Assembly (NCBI RefSeq): GCF_040548735.1
Contig: NZ_JBEPSD010000001.1
Location: 868,001-932,000 of the forward strand
Origin: Rhodanobacter soli
Lineage (GTDB): Bacteria > Pseudomonadota > Gammaproteobacteria > Xanthomonadales > Rhodanobacteraceae
Length of the DNA: 64,000 bases
Direction: 5' to 3'
Below, one piece after another: positions 25,908 to 33,905 of the stretch. The position numbers and the translations under genes were made by a program. How positions within the stretch are numbered: position 1 is the first letter of the stretch; each line of letters starts with the position of its first letter. The notes beneath the pieces were generated by a model. It was given only the letters and a program-made list of their open reading frames with translations. It searched no databases and was not told where the DNA came from.

Positions 25908-26284
25908 CTTCGCCCGACGAACATTTCGAACAGCGCGCCCGCGAACTCTGGCGCGAGGCCGCCCAGCGCATCGACCCGGCCACCGCCGGACGCCTGCGCG
26001 CGGCCCGGCGGCAGGCGCTGGAGACAGCCAGTGCGCCCGCGCACCGCGCCGTGCGCTGGCTGATCCCCACCGGCGCCTTCGCCGCGATCGCGCTGGCCGC
26101 GATGATGGTGTGGCAGCCGTTGCCGCAGCACCACGCGACCAGCGCGATGCACGCCGCCAGCACCGCCGATGACTTGGACAGCGAGCTGCCGCCGGATGCC
26201 GACAAGACCGATCCGAACCTCTACCAGAACCTCGACTTCTACGGCTGGCTGGCTTCCACCGACAGCCACACGGCAACCCGCTGA
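25904..26284 (+). CDS. Single-pass membrane protein, probable anti-sigma partner
   Basis: 126 aa. The N-terminal cytoplasmic part is helical and basic; one membrane helix lies near residues 48-67 (LIPTGAFAAIALAAMMVW); the periplasmic tail is short and acidic. Overlap with the sigma gene and this topology suggest an anti-sigma factor, but no zinc (H-x3-C-x2-C) motif is seen, so the role is inferred from context. Confidence 0.75.
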   Translation: MTSPDEHFEQRARELWREAAQRIDPATAGRLRAARRQALETASAPAHRAVRWLIPTGAFAAIALAAMMVWQPLPQHHATSAMHAASTADDLDSELPPDADKTDPNLYQNLDFYGWLASTDSHTATR

Positions 26285-26287
26285 GCC

Positions 26288-26845
26288 ATGACCCGAATCC
26301 TCCGCCCGATCCTGCCCCTGCTGCTTGCCGCCCTGCTCGGCAGCGTTGCCGTGGCGCCGCTGCACGCGCAGAGCGCACCGCCCCCGCCGCCGCCCCATGG
26401 CGACATGCCGCCACCGCCGCCGCGCCCGTGGAGCAGCCTCGACCCGGCCCAGCGCGACGTGCTGGCGCCGCTGCAGAAAGAGTGGGACAGCATGCCGCCG
26501 CGCAAGCAGTCGCGCATGCTGCAGCGGGCCGAACGCTGGGTCACGCTGCCGCCGGAAAGGCGCGAGGAAGTCCGCCAGCACATCGCCCGCTGGCAGCAGA
26601 TGACACCGGACGAGCGTCGGCAGGCGCGCGAGAACCGGCGAAAATTCAACGAGCTCTCGCCGCAGCAGCGCGAACAACTGCACGCCACCTTCGAGCGCTT
26701 CCAGCAACTGCCGCCGGCACAACGCGAGCGGCTGATCCGCGAATGGCACTCGCTGCCGCCCGCCGAACGCCTGCACTGGGACGAGCGACGTGGTCACGAC
26801 CGTCCGCCACCGCCTCCGCCGCCAGGCGGCCCCGGCCACCCCTGA
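26288..26845 (+). CDS. DUF3106 family exported protein
   Basis: 185 aa. Signal peptide about 1-28 (ending LHAQ), a proline-rich segment (APPPPPPHGD, PPPPPRPW), then repeated helical segments with the DUF3106 pattern: L.P.QR..L.PL...W..MPP.K......A.R W..L.P.ER. It is the third gene of the sigma operon, which suggests it is a target or signal component of that system (inferred). Confidence 0.88.
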   Translation: MTRILRPILPLLLAALLGSVAVAPLHAQSAPPPPPPHGDMPPPPPRPWSSLDPAQRDVLAPLQKEWDSMPPRKQSRMLQRAERWVTLPPERREEVRQHIARWQQMTPDERRQARENRRKFNELSPQQREQLHATFERFQQLPPAQRERLIREWHSLPPAERLHWDERRGHDRPPPPPPPGGPGHP

Positions 26846-26850
26846 TCTGC

Positions 26851-26907
26851 AGGGCGGGCACGGCCCGCCGGCTTTTGACGGCAAGAGCGGCGGGCCGTGC
26901 CCGCCCT
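26851..26907. repeat. Palindromic intergenic repeat (GGGCGGGCACGGCCCGCC type)
   Basis: Perfect 20-bp arms at 26851-26870 and 26888-26907. Related sequences occur at 54979-55036 and 60099-60119. There is no T-tract. It lies between convergent genes (DUF3106 and pntAA). Confidence 0.85.
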
Positions 26908-26914
26908 ACGCAAT

Positions 26915-28015
26915 TCAGCCGGCGAAGCGCGTCTCGCCGGCGTGGCTCAGGCAGCTCTTGGCCACCAGCTCGTCGTCGAAATCCGGCTTCAATTCGCCAT
27001 CGCGCACCAGCAGCTCGACGAAGTTGAACACGTTGCGCGCGTACATCTCCGACGCATGCAGCGGCGCGCCAGCCGGCAGGTTCAGTGGGCCCAGGATCAC
27101 CACCCCGCCTTGCTCGACCCGCTCGCCCGGCCGGGTCAGCTCGCAGTTGCCGCCGCTCTCGGCGGCCAGGTCGACGACCAACGCGCCCGGCTTCATGCCC
27201 TCGACCATCGCCGCGCTGAGAATCTTCGGCGCCGGCCGCCCCGGCACCGCGGCGGTGCTGACGACCACGTCGAACGATTTCAGGTGATCGGCCAGCGCCT
27301 GCTGCTGCGCGGCGCGCTCCTCCGCCGACAGCTCGCGCGCGTAGCCGCCGCTGCCGGCGGCGCTGACGCCGAGGTCGAGGAACTTCGCGCCCAGCGACTC
27401 CACCTGTTCGCGCGTCTCCGGGCGCACGTCGTAACCCTCGATCTGCGCACCGAGCCGGCGTGCGGTGGCGATCGCCTGCAGGCCGGCCACGCCGGCGCCG
27501 ATCACCAGTACCTTCGACGGCCGGATCGTGCCGGCGGCGGTGGTCAACATCGGGAAGAACTTCGGCGAAGCCTCGGCCGCGATCAGCATCGCGCGATAGC
27601 CGGCCACCGCCGCCTGCGAACTCAACACGTCCATCGCCTGCGCGCGGGTGGTGCGCGGCAACAGCTCCAGCGAGAACGCGGTGAGCTTGCGCGCGGCCAG
27701 CGCGGCGATGCGTTCGGCCGCGCCGTACGGGCGCAACTGGCCGACCACCACGCTGCCCTCGCGCAAGCCGGCGAACACCGTATCGGCGGGCGGCAGCACG
27801 CAGGCCAGCACGTCCGCCTGCGCCAGCACCAGGGCGGCATCGGCGAATTCGGCCTCGGCGTAGACGCTGTCGGGAAAACCCGCGGCGCGTCCGGCATCAC
27901 GCTCCAGCAGCACGCGCAGGCCCTTGCCGCGCAGCTTCTTCGCCATCTCGGGCGTGATCGCCACGCGCCGCTCCCCGGCGGCAGTCTCGCGCAAAGCGGC
28001 TACGGTGATCGGCAT
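26915..28015 (-). CDS. pntAA: NAD(P) transhydrogenase subunit alpha, NAD-binding part (alpha 1)
   Basis: 366 aa. It resembles alanine dehydrogenase/PntA1: N-terminal AALRETAAGERRVAITPEMAKKL, then RPSKVLVIGAGVAGLQAIATARRLGA (Rossmann GxGxxG), EGYDVRPETREQVESLGA and VDLAAESGGN. It binds NAD(H) in the cytoplasm and works with PntAB and PntB. It is in the same orientation as pntAB-pntB but separated from them by the sigma-factor module, so it probably has its own promoter and terminates separately. Confidence 0.95.
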   Translation of the reverse strand: MPITVAALRETAAGERRVAITPEMAKKLRGKGLRVLLERDAGRAAGFPDSVYAEAEFADAALVLAQADVLACVLPPADTVFAGLREGSVVVGQLRPYGAAERIAALAARKLTAFSLELLPRTTRAQAMDVLSSQAAVAGYRAMLIAAEASPKFFPMLTTAAGTIRPSKVLVIGAGVAGLQAIATARRLGAQIEGYDVRPETREQVESLGAKFLDLGVSAAGSGGYARELSAEERAAQQQALADHLKSFDVVVSTAAVPGRPAPKILSAAMVEGMKPGALVVDLAAESGGNCELTRPGERVEQGGVVILGPLNLPAGAPLHASEMYARNVFNFVELLVRDGELKPDFDDELVAKSCLSHAGETRFAG

Positions 28016-28093
28016 GGTGCAGTCCCCTCGGCATTGGTCCGGTCATCTTAGCGGCACTCGCGGGCTTTGATCCGGGCCGGCGCAAAAGAGTAA

Positions 28094-28567
<474 letters not shown>

Positions 28568-28629
28568 CGGTTCGCGCGTCATCGGCCCGCCCGCTAGCAT
28601 GGGCATTCCCCCATCGAAAGAACCGCTCC

Positions 28630-29199
28630 ATGCCCGCTGTCCTGTCCCTGCTCCAGCAACGCCATTCCGTCCCCTCGCGCCAGCTTGGCGAGCCGGCGCC
28701 GGACGAGGCGACCTTGCATGAACTGCTGGAGGCGGCGATTCGCGTGCCCGACCACGGCAAGCTGGTGCCGTTCCGGCTGATCCGCCTCCAGGGCGACGCG
28801 AAACTGGCGTTCGGCGAGCGGCTGGCCGCGATCGCGATCCGCAACCACCCGGAGATGTCCGACGCCAAGCTCGAGAAGGAGCGCGGGCGCTACATCTTCG
28901 CGCCGCTGGTGATCGCCGTCGTCGCCCGCCTGCAGGCCGACAGCAAGGTGCCGGAGATCGAACAGAAACTGTGCGCCGGCAACGTGGCCTACAACATCCT
29001 GCTCGGCGCCTACGCGCTGGGTTACGGCGGCCAATGGCTGACCGGCTGGGCCGCCTACGACCGCGAGGTGGCGGGCATCCTCGGCCTGGCGGAACACGAG
29101 CACGTGGTCGGCTTCGTCCACCTCGGCACGCCGCAGATCGACGTGCCCGACCGGGACCGCCCGGCGCTGGCCGACCTGCTGAGCACGTGGACACCGTGA
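28630..29199 (+). CDS. Nitroreductase family protein
   Basis: 189 aa FMN-binding fold. N-terminal RHSVPSRQLGEPAPDEATL; the core IRVPDHGKLVPFRLIRLQG and the C-terminal GYGGQWLTGWAAYD and FVHLGTPQI match the YdjA/TdsD-like subgroup. The reduced substrate is not predictable. Its stop overlaps the GTG start of the exonuclease gene. Confidence 0.9.
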   Translation: MPAVLSLLQQRHSVPSRQLGEPAPDEATLHELLEAAIRVPDHGKLVPFRLIRLQGDAKLAFGERLAAIAIRNHPEMSDAKLEKERGRYIFAPLVIAVVARLQADSKVPEIEQKLCAGNVAYNILLGAYALGYGGQWLTGWAAYDREVAGILGLAEHEHVVGFVHLGTPQIDVPDRDRPALADLLSTWTP

Positions 29200-30101
29200 A
29201 CACGCCGGCGAGCGGACGTCCAGCCGTCCATCTTGTCGACGGCAGCATGTATGTTTTCCGCGCCTGGCATTCGATGCCGGACGAATTCTTCGACGCCGAC
29301 GGCCACCCGGTCAACGCGGTGCACGGCTACACCCGTTTCCTGTGCGAACTGCTGGAACGCGCGCAGCCCGAACACATCGCGGTGGCGTTCGACGCCTCGC
29401 TGACCAGCTCGTTCCGCAACGCGATCTACCCGCCGTACAAGGCCAACCGCGACCTGCCGCCACCCGACCTGGAACGGCAGTTCGTGCAGTGCCGCGCGAT
29501 CACCGAAGCGCTCGGCGTGCACCTGATGATCGACCACAGCTTCGAGGCCGACGACCTGATCGGCAGCACCGTGTGGAACCTGCGCGCGCTGGGCTGGCGC
29601 AGCGTGATCGTCTCCGCCGACAAGGATTTCGGCCAGTTGCTGGGCGAGCACGACGAGCAGTGGGACTACGCCCGCGGCCTGCGCTGGGGGCCCGCCGGCG
29701 TGCACGAGAAACTCGGCGTGCACCCGCACCAGGTCGCCGACTACCTGGCGCTGTGCGGCGACAGCGTGGACAACATCCCCGGCGTACCCGGCATCGGCGC
29801 GAAGACCGCCGCCGCCCTGCTCACCCACTTCGGCAGCCTCGACACCTTGCTCGACCGCATCGACGAAGTCGCCTTCCTGCGCCTGCGCGGCGCCGCAACC
29901 TGCGCCGCCAGACTGCGCGAACACGCCGAACAGGCACGACTCTACCGCCGCCTCACCCGCATCGCCCTCGACGCCCCCGGCGCCAGCACCATCGACACCC
30001 TGCTGCGCCGCACCCGCCAGCCCGACCAACTCGAAACCCTCTGCGAACAACTCCGCCTCGGCGCCTTCACTCGCAGCCGTTTGCGCGCCCTGCTGCGCTG
30101 A
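29196..30101 (+). CDS. 5'-3' exonuclease (FEN/Xni-like)
   Basis: 301 aa, starting at GTG 29196 in a GTGA overlap with the nitroreductase. An N-terminal PIN-like nuclease domain (LVDGSMYVFRAW, FDASLTSSFRN, EADDLIGS, VSADKDFGQL) and an H3TH domain (YLALCGDSVDNIPGVPGIGAKTAAALL) match the 5'-3' exonuclease part of DNA polymerase I, without a polymerase domain. It acts on flaps or 5' ends. Confidence 0.92.
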   Translation: MNTPASGRPAVHLVDGSMYVFRAWHSMPDEFFDADGHPVNAVHGYTRFLCELLERAQPEHIAVAFDASLTSSFRNAIYPPYKANRDLPPPDLERQFVQCRAITEALGVHLMIDHSFEADDLIGSTVWNLRALGWRSVIVSADKDFGQLLGEHDEQWDYARGLRWGPAGVHEKLGVHPHQVADYLALCGDSVDNIPGVPGIGAKTAAALLTHFGSLDTLLDRIDEVAFLRLRGAATCAARLREHAEQARLYRRLTRIALDAPGASTIDTLLRRTRQPDQLETLCEQLRLGAFTRSRLRALLR

Positions 30102-30127
30102 CATCACCCCCGCTCCGCAGCCGTGCT

Positions 30128-30233
30128 CCCTCCCCTGCATCGCAGGGGAGGGTTGGGATGGGGTGCTCTTGATCTTCCCCGCCAGCCTGGAGCAACCCCC
30201 TCCCAACCTCCCCCTGCAAGCAGGGGGAGGAGC
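30128..30233. repeat. Dispersed GC-rich intergenic repeat
   Basis: TCCCCTGCATCGCAGGGGAG followed by GGTTGGGATGGGGTGCTC, and an inverted counterpart ending CCTCCCCCTGCAAGCAGGGGGAGGA. The same layout recurs at 51513-51605, and a related core lies inside the gene at 35915-37918. Noncoding. Confidence 0.8.
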
Positions 30234-30245
30234 CAAAGCCAAGAC

Positions 30246-30276
30246 AAAAAAAACGGCGGCCCGGAGGCCGCCGTTT
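30246..30276 (-). terminator. Intrinsic terminator for the S9 peptidase gene
   Basis: An 11-bp stem (30251-30261 with 30266-30276) with a CGGA loop, followed on the minus strand by eight T residues. It is 18 bp past the peptidase stop codon. Confidence 0.9.
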
Positions 30277-30294
30277 CTCACCGCTTCAACCGGC

Positions 30295-32424
30295 TCAATG
30301 CGAGGCGGCTTTCGGGGCATCCTTCGCGGTCCATTGCTTCAGCCAGGCGTTCACCGCGTCGTGCCACTGCACGCTGTTGTGCGGCTTCAGTACCCAGTGG
30401 TTCTCGTCCGGGAAGTGCAGCAGCTGGCTGGGGATGCCGCGGCGCTGCAGCGCGGTGAATGCGCCCAGGCCCTGGGTGTCGGGGATGCGAAAGTCCTTGG
30501 CCGAATGGATCACCATCATCGGCACGCGCCAGTCCTTGACATGGTTGAGCGGGTTGAACTTCTCGTAGTTCTCCGGGTGCTCGTACTGGGTGCCGCCGTT
30601 CTCGTACTCCTCGAACCACAGCTCCTCGGTGTCGTAGTACATCGCGCGGGCGTCGAACACGCCGTCATGGTCGACCAGACACTTCCACGGCTGGTTCCAC
30701 ACACCGGCCATCCAGTACACCATGTAGCCACCGTAGCTGGCGCCGAGCGCGCAGGCGCGGTCGCCGTCGAGGAAGCTGTACTTGTCCAGCGCAGCCTTCC
30801 AGCCCAGTTTCAAATCTTCCAGTGGCTTGCCGCCCCAATCGCCCGAGATCGAGTCGGTGAACGCCTGGCCGTAGCCGGTGGAACCGTGGAAGTTCACCGT
30901 CACCACCGCGAAGCCCTGGCCCGCGTAGGTCTGCGGGTTCCAGCGGTAACTCCAGCCGTTGCTCATCGCACCCTGCGGGCCTCCATGGATGATGAAGGCC
31001 ACCGGATAGGTCTTGCCCGGCTGGTAGTCGACCGGCTTCACCACGTAGCCCTGCACGGTTTCGTTGTTCCAGCCCTTGAAGGTGAAGAACTCGGCGTCAC
31101 CCACCTTCGCGTTCTTCAGGTCCGCCGCGTTGAAATGGGTGACCTGCTTCAGGCCGCTGCCGTCGGCGGCTGCGAGGTAGACGTCGGCCGGCCGCTTCAG
31201 GTCGTCGCGGGTCAGCAGCAGCTTGCCGGCGGCCAGCGAAAAGCCGCCCACGGTGCCATCACCGACCAGTTGGCTGACCTTGCCGTTGGCCGCGTCGACC
31301 GCGAACAGCGGGTGCTGGCCGTTGTCGTCGGCGGTGGCGTACAGCGTCTTGCCGTCGGCGGAAACCGTCAGGCCGCCGGGCGAGCGATCCCAGTTCGGGT
31401 CCACCTCGTGCTTCGCGCCGCTGGCCAGATCCAGCGCCATGATCGCGAAACGATCCGCCTCGAAGCCCGGGGTCTTCATCGCCAGGTAGTACAACGTCTT
31501 GCCGTCCGGCGAGGCCACCGGGTACGCGTCCCACGCCTTGTTCTCGGCGGTGAGGTTCTTCGGCGCGGCTGAGCCGTCCGCCGGCACGCTGTACACGTCG
31601 AAATTGGTCGACCACGGCTCGCTGGTGCCCGCAATGCGCGCGTCGAAATACACGGTCTTGCCATCCGGCGCGAAGCCGAACTCGCCGTCGTCGCCGAACG
31701 GCTTGCTCGGCACGTCGCCGTCGATGCCGCGACTCAGCAGCTTGGGCTCACCCGCCAGCTGACCCTTGCCGTCGAAGCGGGCCACGAACAACTGGTTGCG
31801 CCGGCCATCGGCCCAGGTATCCCAGTGCCGCACAAACAGCTTGTGGTAGAGCGTGCCGCTGGCCTTGTCCTTCTCGCGCGCGTCGAGGCGCTGCTGGGTG
31901 CACGCCAGCGTGGCGCAATCGGTGAACACCTCATACGACAACAGCACCTGTTTGCCATCCGGCGACAGCTTGTAGCCGCCAACGTCCAGCACCCCGTGGC
32001 TGACCTGCACGGCGGGAGCATGCTTGGCCAGGTTCAGACCACCCTTGCCGCCCAGGTCCACCCGCCACAACTGCGCCACGCCCTTGGCCGGCGCCACGAA
32101 GTACAGGCTGCGGCCATCCGCCGACCAGCGTGCCGAGCTGCCCTTCTCAACCACCTTTACCGGCTGGCCGCCCTTGTCCAGATCCAGCACATAGATCGCG
32201 CTAATGCCCTTGTTCGCCGCGTAGTCGGTGCTGCGCACGCCGAACGCCGCATGGCGCCCATCCGGCGACAGCTGCGGATCGCTGACCCGATCCATCATCA
32301 CCAGGTCGCGCACATTGAACGCATGCGCGCCCTCGGCCTTGACGAAGGTGGTATCCACGACGTCGCCCGCCATCGCGGGCGCCGCCACCAGCGCGAGCAG
32401 CAGCGCGGCAATCAGAGGTTTCAT
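30295..32424 (-). CDS. Exported S9 (prolyl oligopeptidase/acylaminoacyl-type) peptidase
   Basis: 709 aa starting at MKPLIAALLLALVAAPAMA, a signal peptide. An N-terminal beta-propeller (repeated SPDG, SADG segments) precedes an alpha/beta hydrolase domain with nucleophile motif GASYGGY, acid HSAKDFRIPDT and histidine FPDENHWV. It cleaves short peptides in the periplasm. Four cysteines are visible. A second S9 peptidase is encoded at 61179-63140. Confidence 0.94.
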   Translation of the reverse strand: MKPLIAALLLALVAAPAMAGDVVDTTFVKAEGAHAFNVRDLVMMDRVSDPQLSPDGRHAAFGVRSTDYAANKGISAIYVLDLDKGGQPVKVVEKGSSARWSADGRSLYFVAPAKGVAQLWRVDLGGKGGLNLAKHAPAVQVSHGVLDVGGYKLSPDGKQVLLSYEVFTDCATLACTQQRLDAREKDKASGTLYHKLFVRHWDTWADGRRNQLFVARFDGKGQLAGEPKLLSRGIDGDVPSKPFGDDGEFGFAPDGKTVYFDARIAGTSEPWSTNFDVYSVPADGSAAPKNLTAENKAWDAYPVASPDGKTLYYLAMKTPGFEADRFAIMALDLASGAKHEVDPNWDRSPGGLTVSADGKTLYATADDNGQHPLFAVDAANGKVSQLVGDGTVGGFSLAAGKLLLTRDDLKRPADVYLAAADGSGLKQVTHFNAADLKNAKVGDAEFFTFKGWNNETVQGYVVKPVDYQPGKTYPVAFIIHGGPQGAMSNGWSYRWNPQTYAGQGFAVVTVNFHGSTGYGQAFTDSISGDWGGKPLEDLKLGWKAALDKYSFLDGDRACALGASYGGYMVYWMAGVWNQPWKCLVDHDGVFDARAMYYDTEELWFEEYENGGTQYEHPENYEKFNPLNHVKDWRVPMMVIHSAKDFRIPDTQGLGAFTALQRRGIPSQLLHFPDENHWVLKPHNSVQWHDAVNAWLKQWTAKDAPKAASH

Positions 32425-32580
32425 GGGGTATCCCCTTGGGTGGTCAAAGCGGTGACGGTAAGCGCCGGCCTGCCGGGACGCAAGCAAGCCGCGACTGGAA
32501 TACCCCGAACGTAGCCCCCGGGTGAGGCTCAAACGGCCGAGCACACCGTTGTGATGCGGCGCACACTCCGTCTTCACATT

Positions 32581-32597
32581 TGGTACAAAACGTGCCT
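32581..32597 (+). promoter_or_regulatory. Candidate sigma54 promoter of the first pilin
   Basis: TGGTACAAAACGTGCCT has GG and GC exactly 12 bases apart, the -24/-12 spacing of RpoN promoters. It lies 31 bp before the start codon of the first pilin. Pilin genes are commonly RpoN/PilR-dependent, but the match to TGGCACG is partial. Confidence 0.5.
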
Positions 32598-32627
32598 GTC
32601 CATGGTGCACTCACAGGGGAGTCCACC

Positions 32628-33068
32628 ATGTTGCGCCAGCGTATTTCCGCCGGTTTCACCTTGATCGAGCTGATGATCGTCGTGGCGATCATCGCGATCC
32701 TTGCTGCCATAGCCATCCCGGCGTATCAGGACTACCTGATCCGGACGCAAGTTACCGAAGGCATGAGCCTGGCGAGCGGGGCCAAGGCTGCGGTATGGGA
32801 TTTCGTCTCCAACACCGGACGGTTCCCCACAAGGAATGAATCCGCAGGCCTCGCAAAAAGCACATCGATCACCGGCGATTATGTTTCCAGTGTGGACTTG
32901 GCACCTGCCGGCAAGATAACGGTCGCATTCAGCGGACCCAGAGCCAATAGCAGCATCAAGGCCAGTACGCTGGTGCTTTCCGCCATCACCCAAGCCGGCA
33001 GTATCGCTTGGAGTTGCAATGGTGGAACGGTGTCGGACAAGTATCTACCCGCGACCTGTCGCAAGTAG
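32628..33068 (+). CDS. pilA: Type IV pilin (first copy)
   Basis: 146 aa. A short leader ends RISAG, then [20 protein letters not shown], the class IVa prepilin signature with Glu5. The C-terminal pair (WSCNGG and ATCRK) can form the disulfide loop. AGGGGAG lies 8 nt before the ATG. Processed by PilD (encoded at 55106). It shares the first 50 residues almost entirely with the second pilin and diverges beyond them. Confidence 0.95.
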   Translation: MLRQRISAGFTLIELMIVVAIIAILAAIAIPAYQDYLIRTQVTEGMSLASGAKAAVWDFVSNTGRFPTRNESAGLAKSTSITGDYVSSVDLAPAGKITVAFSGPRANSSIKASTLVLSAITQAGSIAWSCNGGTVSDKYLPATCRK

Positions 33069-33268
33069 TTTCAGCTGCCCTCACCTTTGCCGTCGCACAA
33101 ACTGACAATAAGTGTCACTAAGTGCCCCGGATGAACAGTGCAAGCCCGTGTACCCGAGATCACACTTCGGGAGCTTCGCGGGACTTTCCACCAAGGGTTG
33201 CGAGCTTTCGTGACCACGGGCACAATCCAAAGGCCTACAGTTGTGAGGGAATACACCTGCGGCAAACG

Positions 33269-33285
33269 TGGCATACAAGCTGCTT
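33269..33285 (+). promoter_or_regulatory. Candidate sigma54 promoter of the second pilin
   Basis: TGGCATACAAGCTGCTT has GG (33270-33271) and GC (33282-33283) 12 bases apart and a good TGGCA half. It lies 125 bp before the second pilin, implying an mRNA leader of about 115 nt. The remainder of 33069-33268 holds no gene that I can see. Confidence 0.65.
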
Positions 33286-33410
33286 GACTTTGCCGCGAGC
33301 TTCCTGGTCGTTCCGACCATGCGAATGGGGTCCGTTCCCGCCTAGGGGGATTAAAGGGACTGGGGCTCAGGGGGCATCACACGGTTAGCTAACCAAACAG
33401 AGGAACCACC

Positions 33411-33839
33411 ATGAAGAACGTGCAGAAAGGCTTTACCCTGATCGAACTGATGATCGTGGTCGCGATCATCGCGATCCTCGCCGCCATCGCCATCCCGGCC
33501 TACCAGGATTACTTGATTCGCACGCAGGTGTCGGAAGGTGCGGTGCTGACCGATGGCGCCAAGACCGCCTTCGCGGAGTTCTACAGCAACAAGGGCACCA
33601 TGCCCACATCGAATGCCTCCGCTGGTCTGGCGACTGACACGTCCATCAGCGGCAAGTATGTGTCCAAAGTCGCAGTGGCAGCCAGTGTCATCACGGCCAC
33701 CTTCGGCAATGAGGCGAACACCAAGATTGCCAACCAGACCTTCGTGCTTTCGCCGATCGTCAACTCTGGCTCGCTCGGTTGGACGTGCACCAAGTCGACC
33801 GTGGACCCGAAGTATCTGCCGACCTCCTGCCGCCCGTAA
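33411..33839 (+). CDS. pilA: Type IV pilin (second copy)
   Basis: 142 aa. Leader MKNVQKG, then [21 protein letters not shown] with Glu5; C-terminal cysteines in WTCTKST and PTSCRP form the D-loop. GAGGAACCACC precedes the ATG. A strong terminator follows, so it is mainly transcribed alone. Which of the two copies is the main fibre subunit cannot be told from sequence. Confidence 0.96.
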   Translation: MKNVQKGFTLIELMIVVAIIAILAAIAIPAYQDYLIRTQVSEGAVLTDGAKTAFAEFYSNKGTMPTSNASAGLATDTSISGKYVSKVAVAASVITATFGNEANTKIANQTFVLSPIVNSGSLGWTCTKSTVDPKYLPTSCRP

Positions 33840-33860
33840 GATCGGCATCGTCGACGTTTG

Positions 33861-33891
33861 GAAAGGCCGCCATGCGCGGCCTTTCTTTTTT
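33861..33891 (+). terminator. Intrinsic terminator of the second pilin
   Basis: 10-bp perfect stem GAAAGGCCGC/GCGGCCTTTC (33861-33870, 33876-33885) followed by six T residues. Confidence 0.93.
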
Positions 33892-33905
33892 CAGGATCGT
33901 CTCTG

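Noticed and set aside
33858..33905. Upstream ATG for the first GT-C gene
   Set aside because: The extra 16 codons lie inside the pilin terminator hairpin and T-tract; ATG 33906 begins a typical membrane N-terminus.
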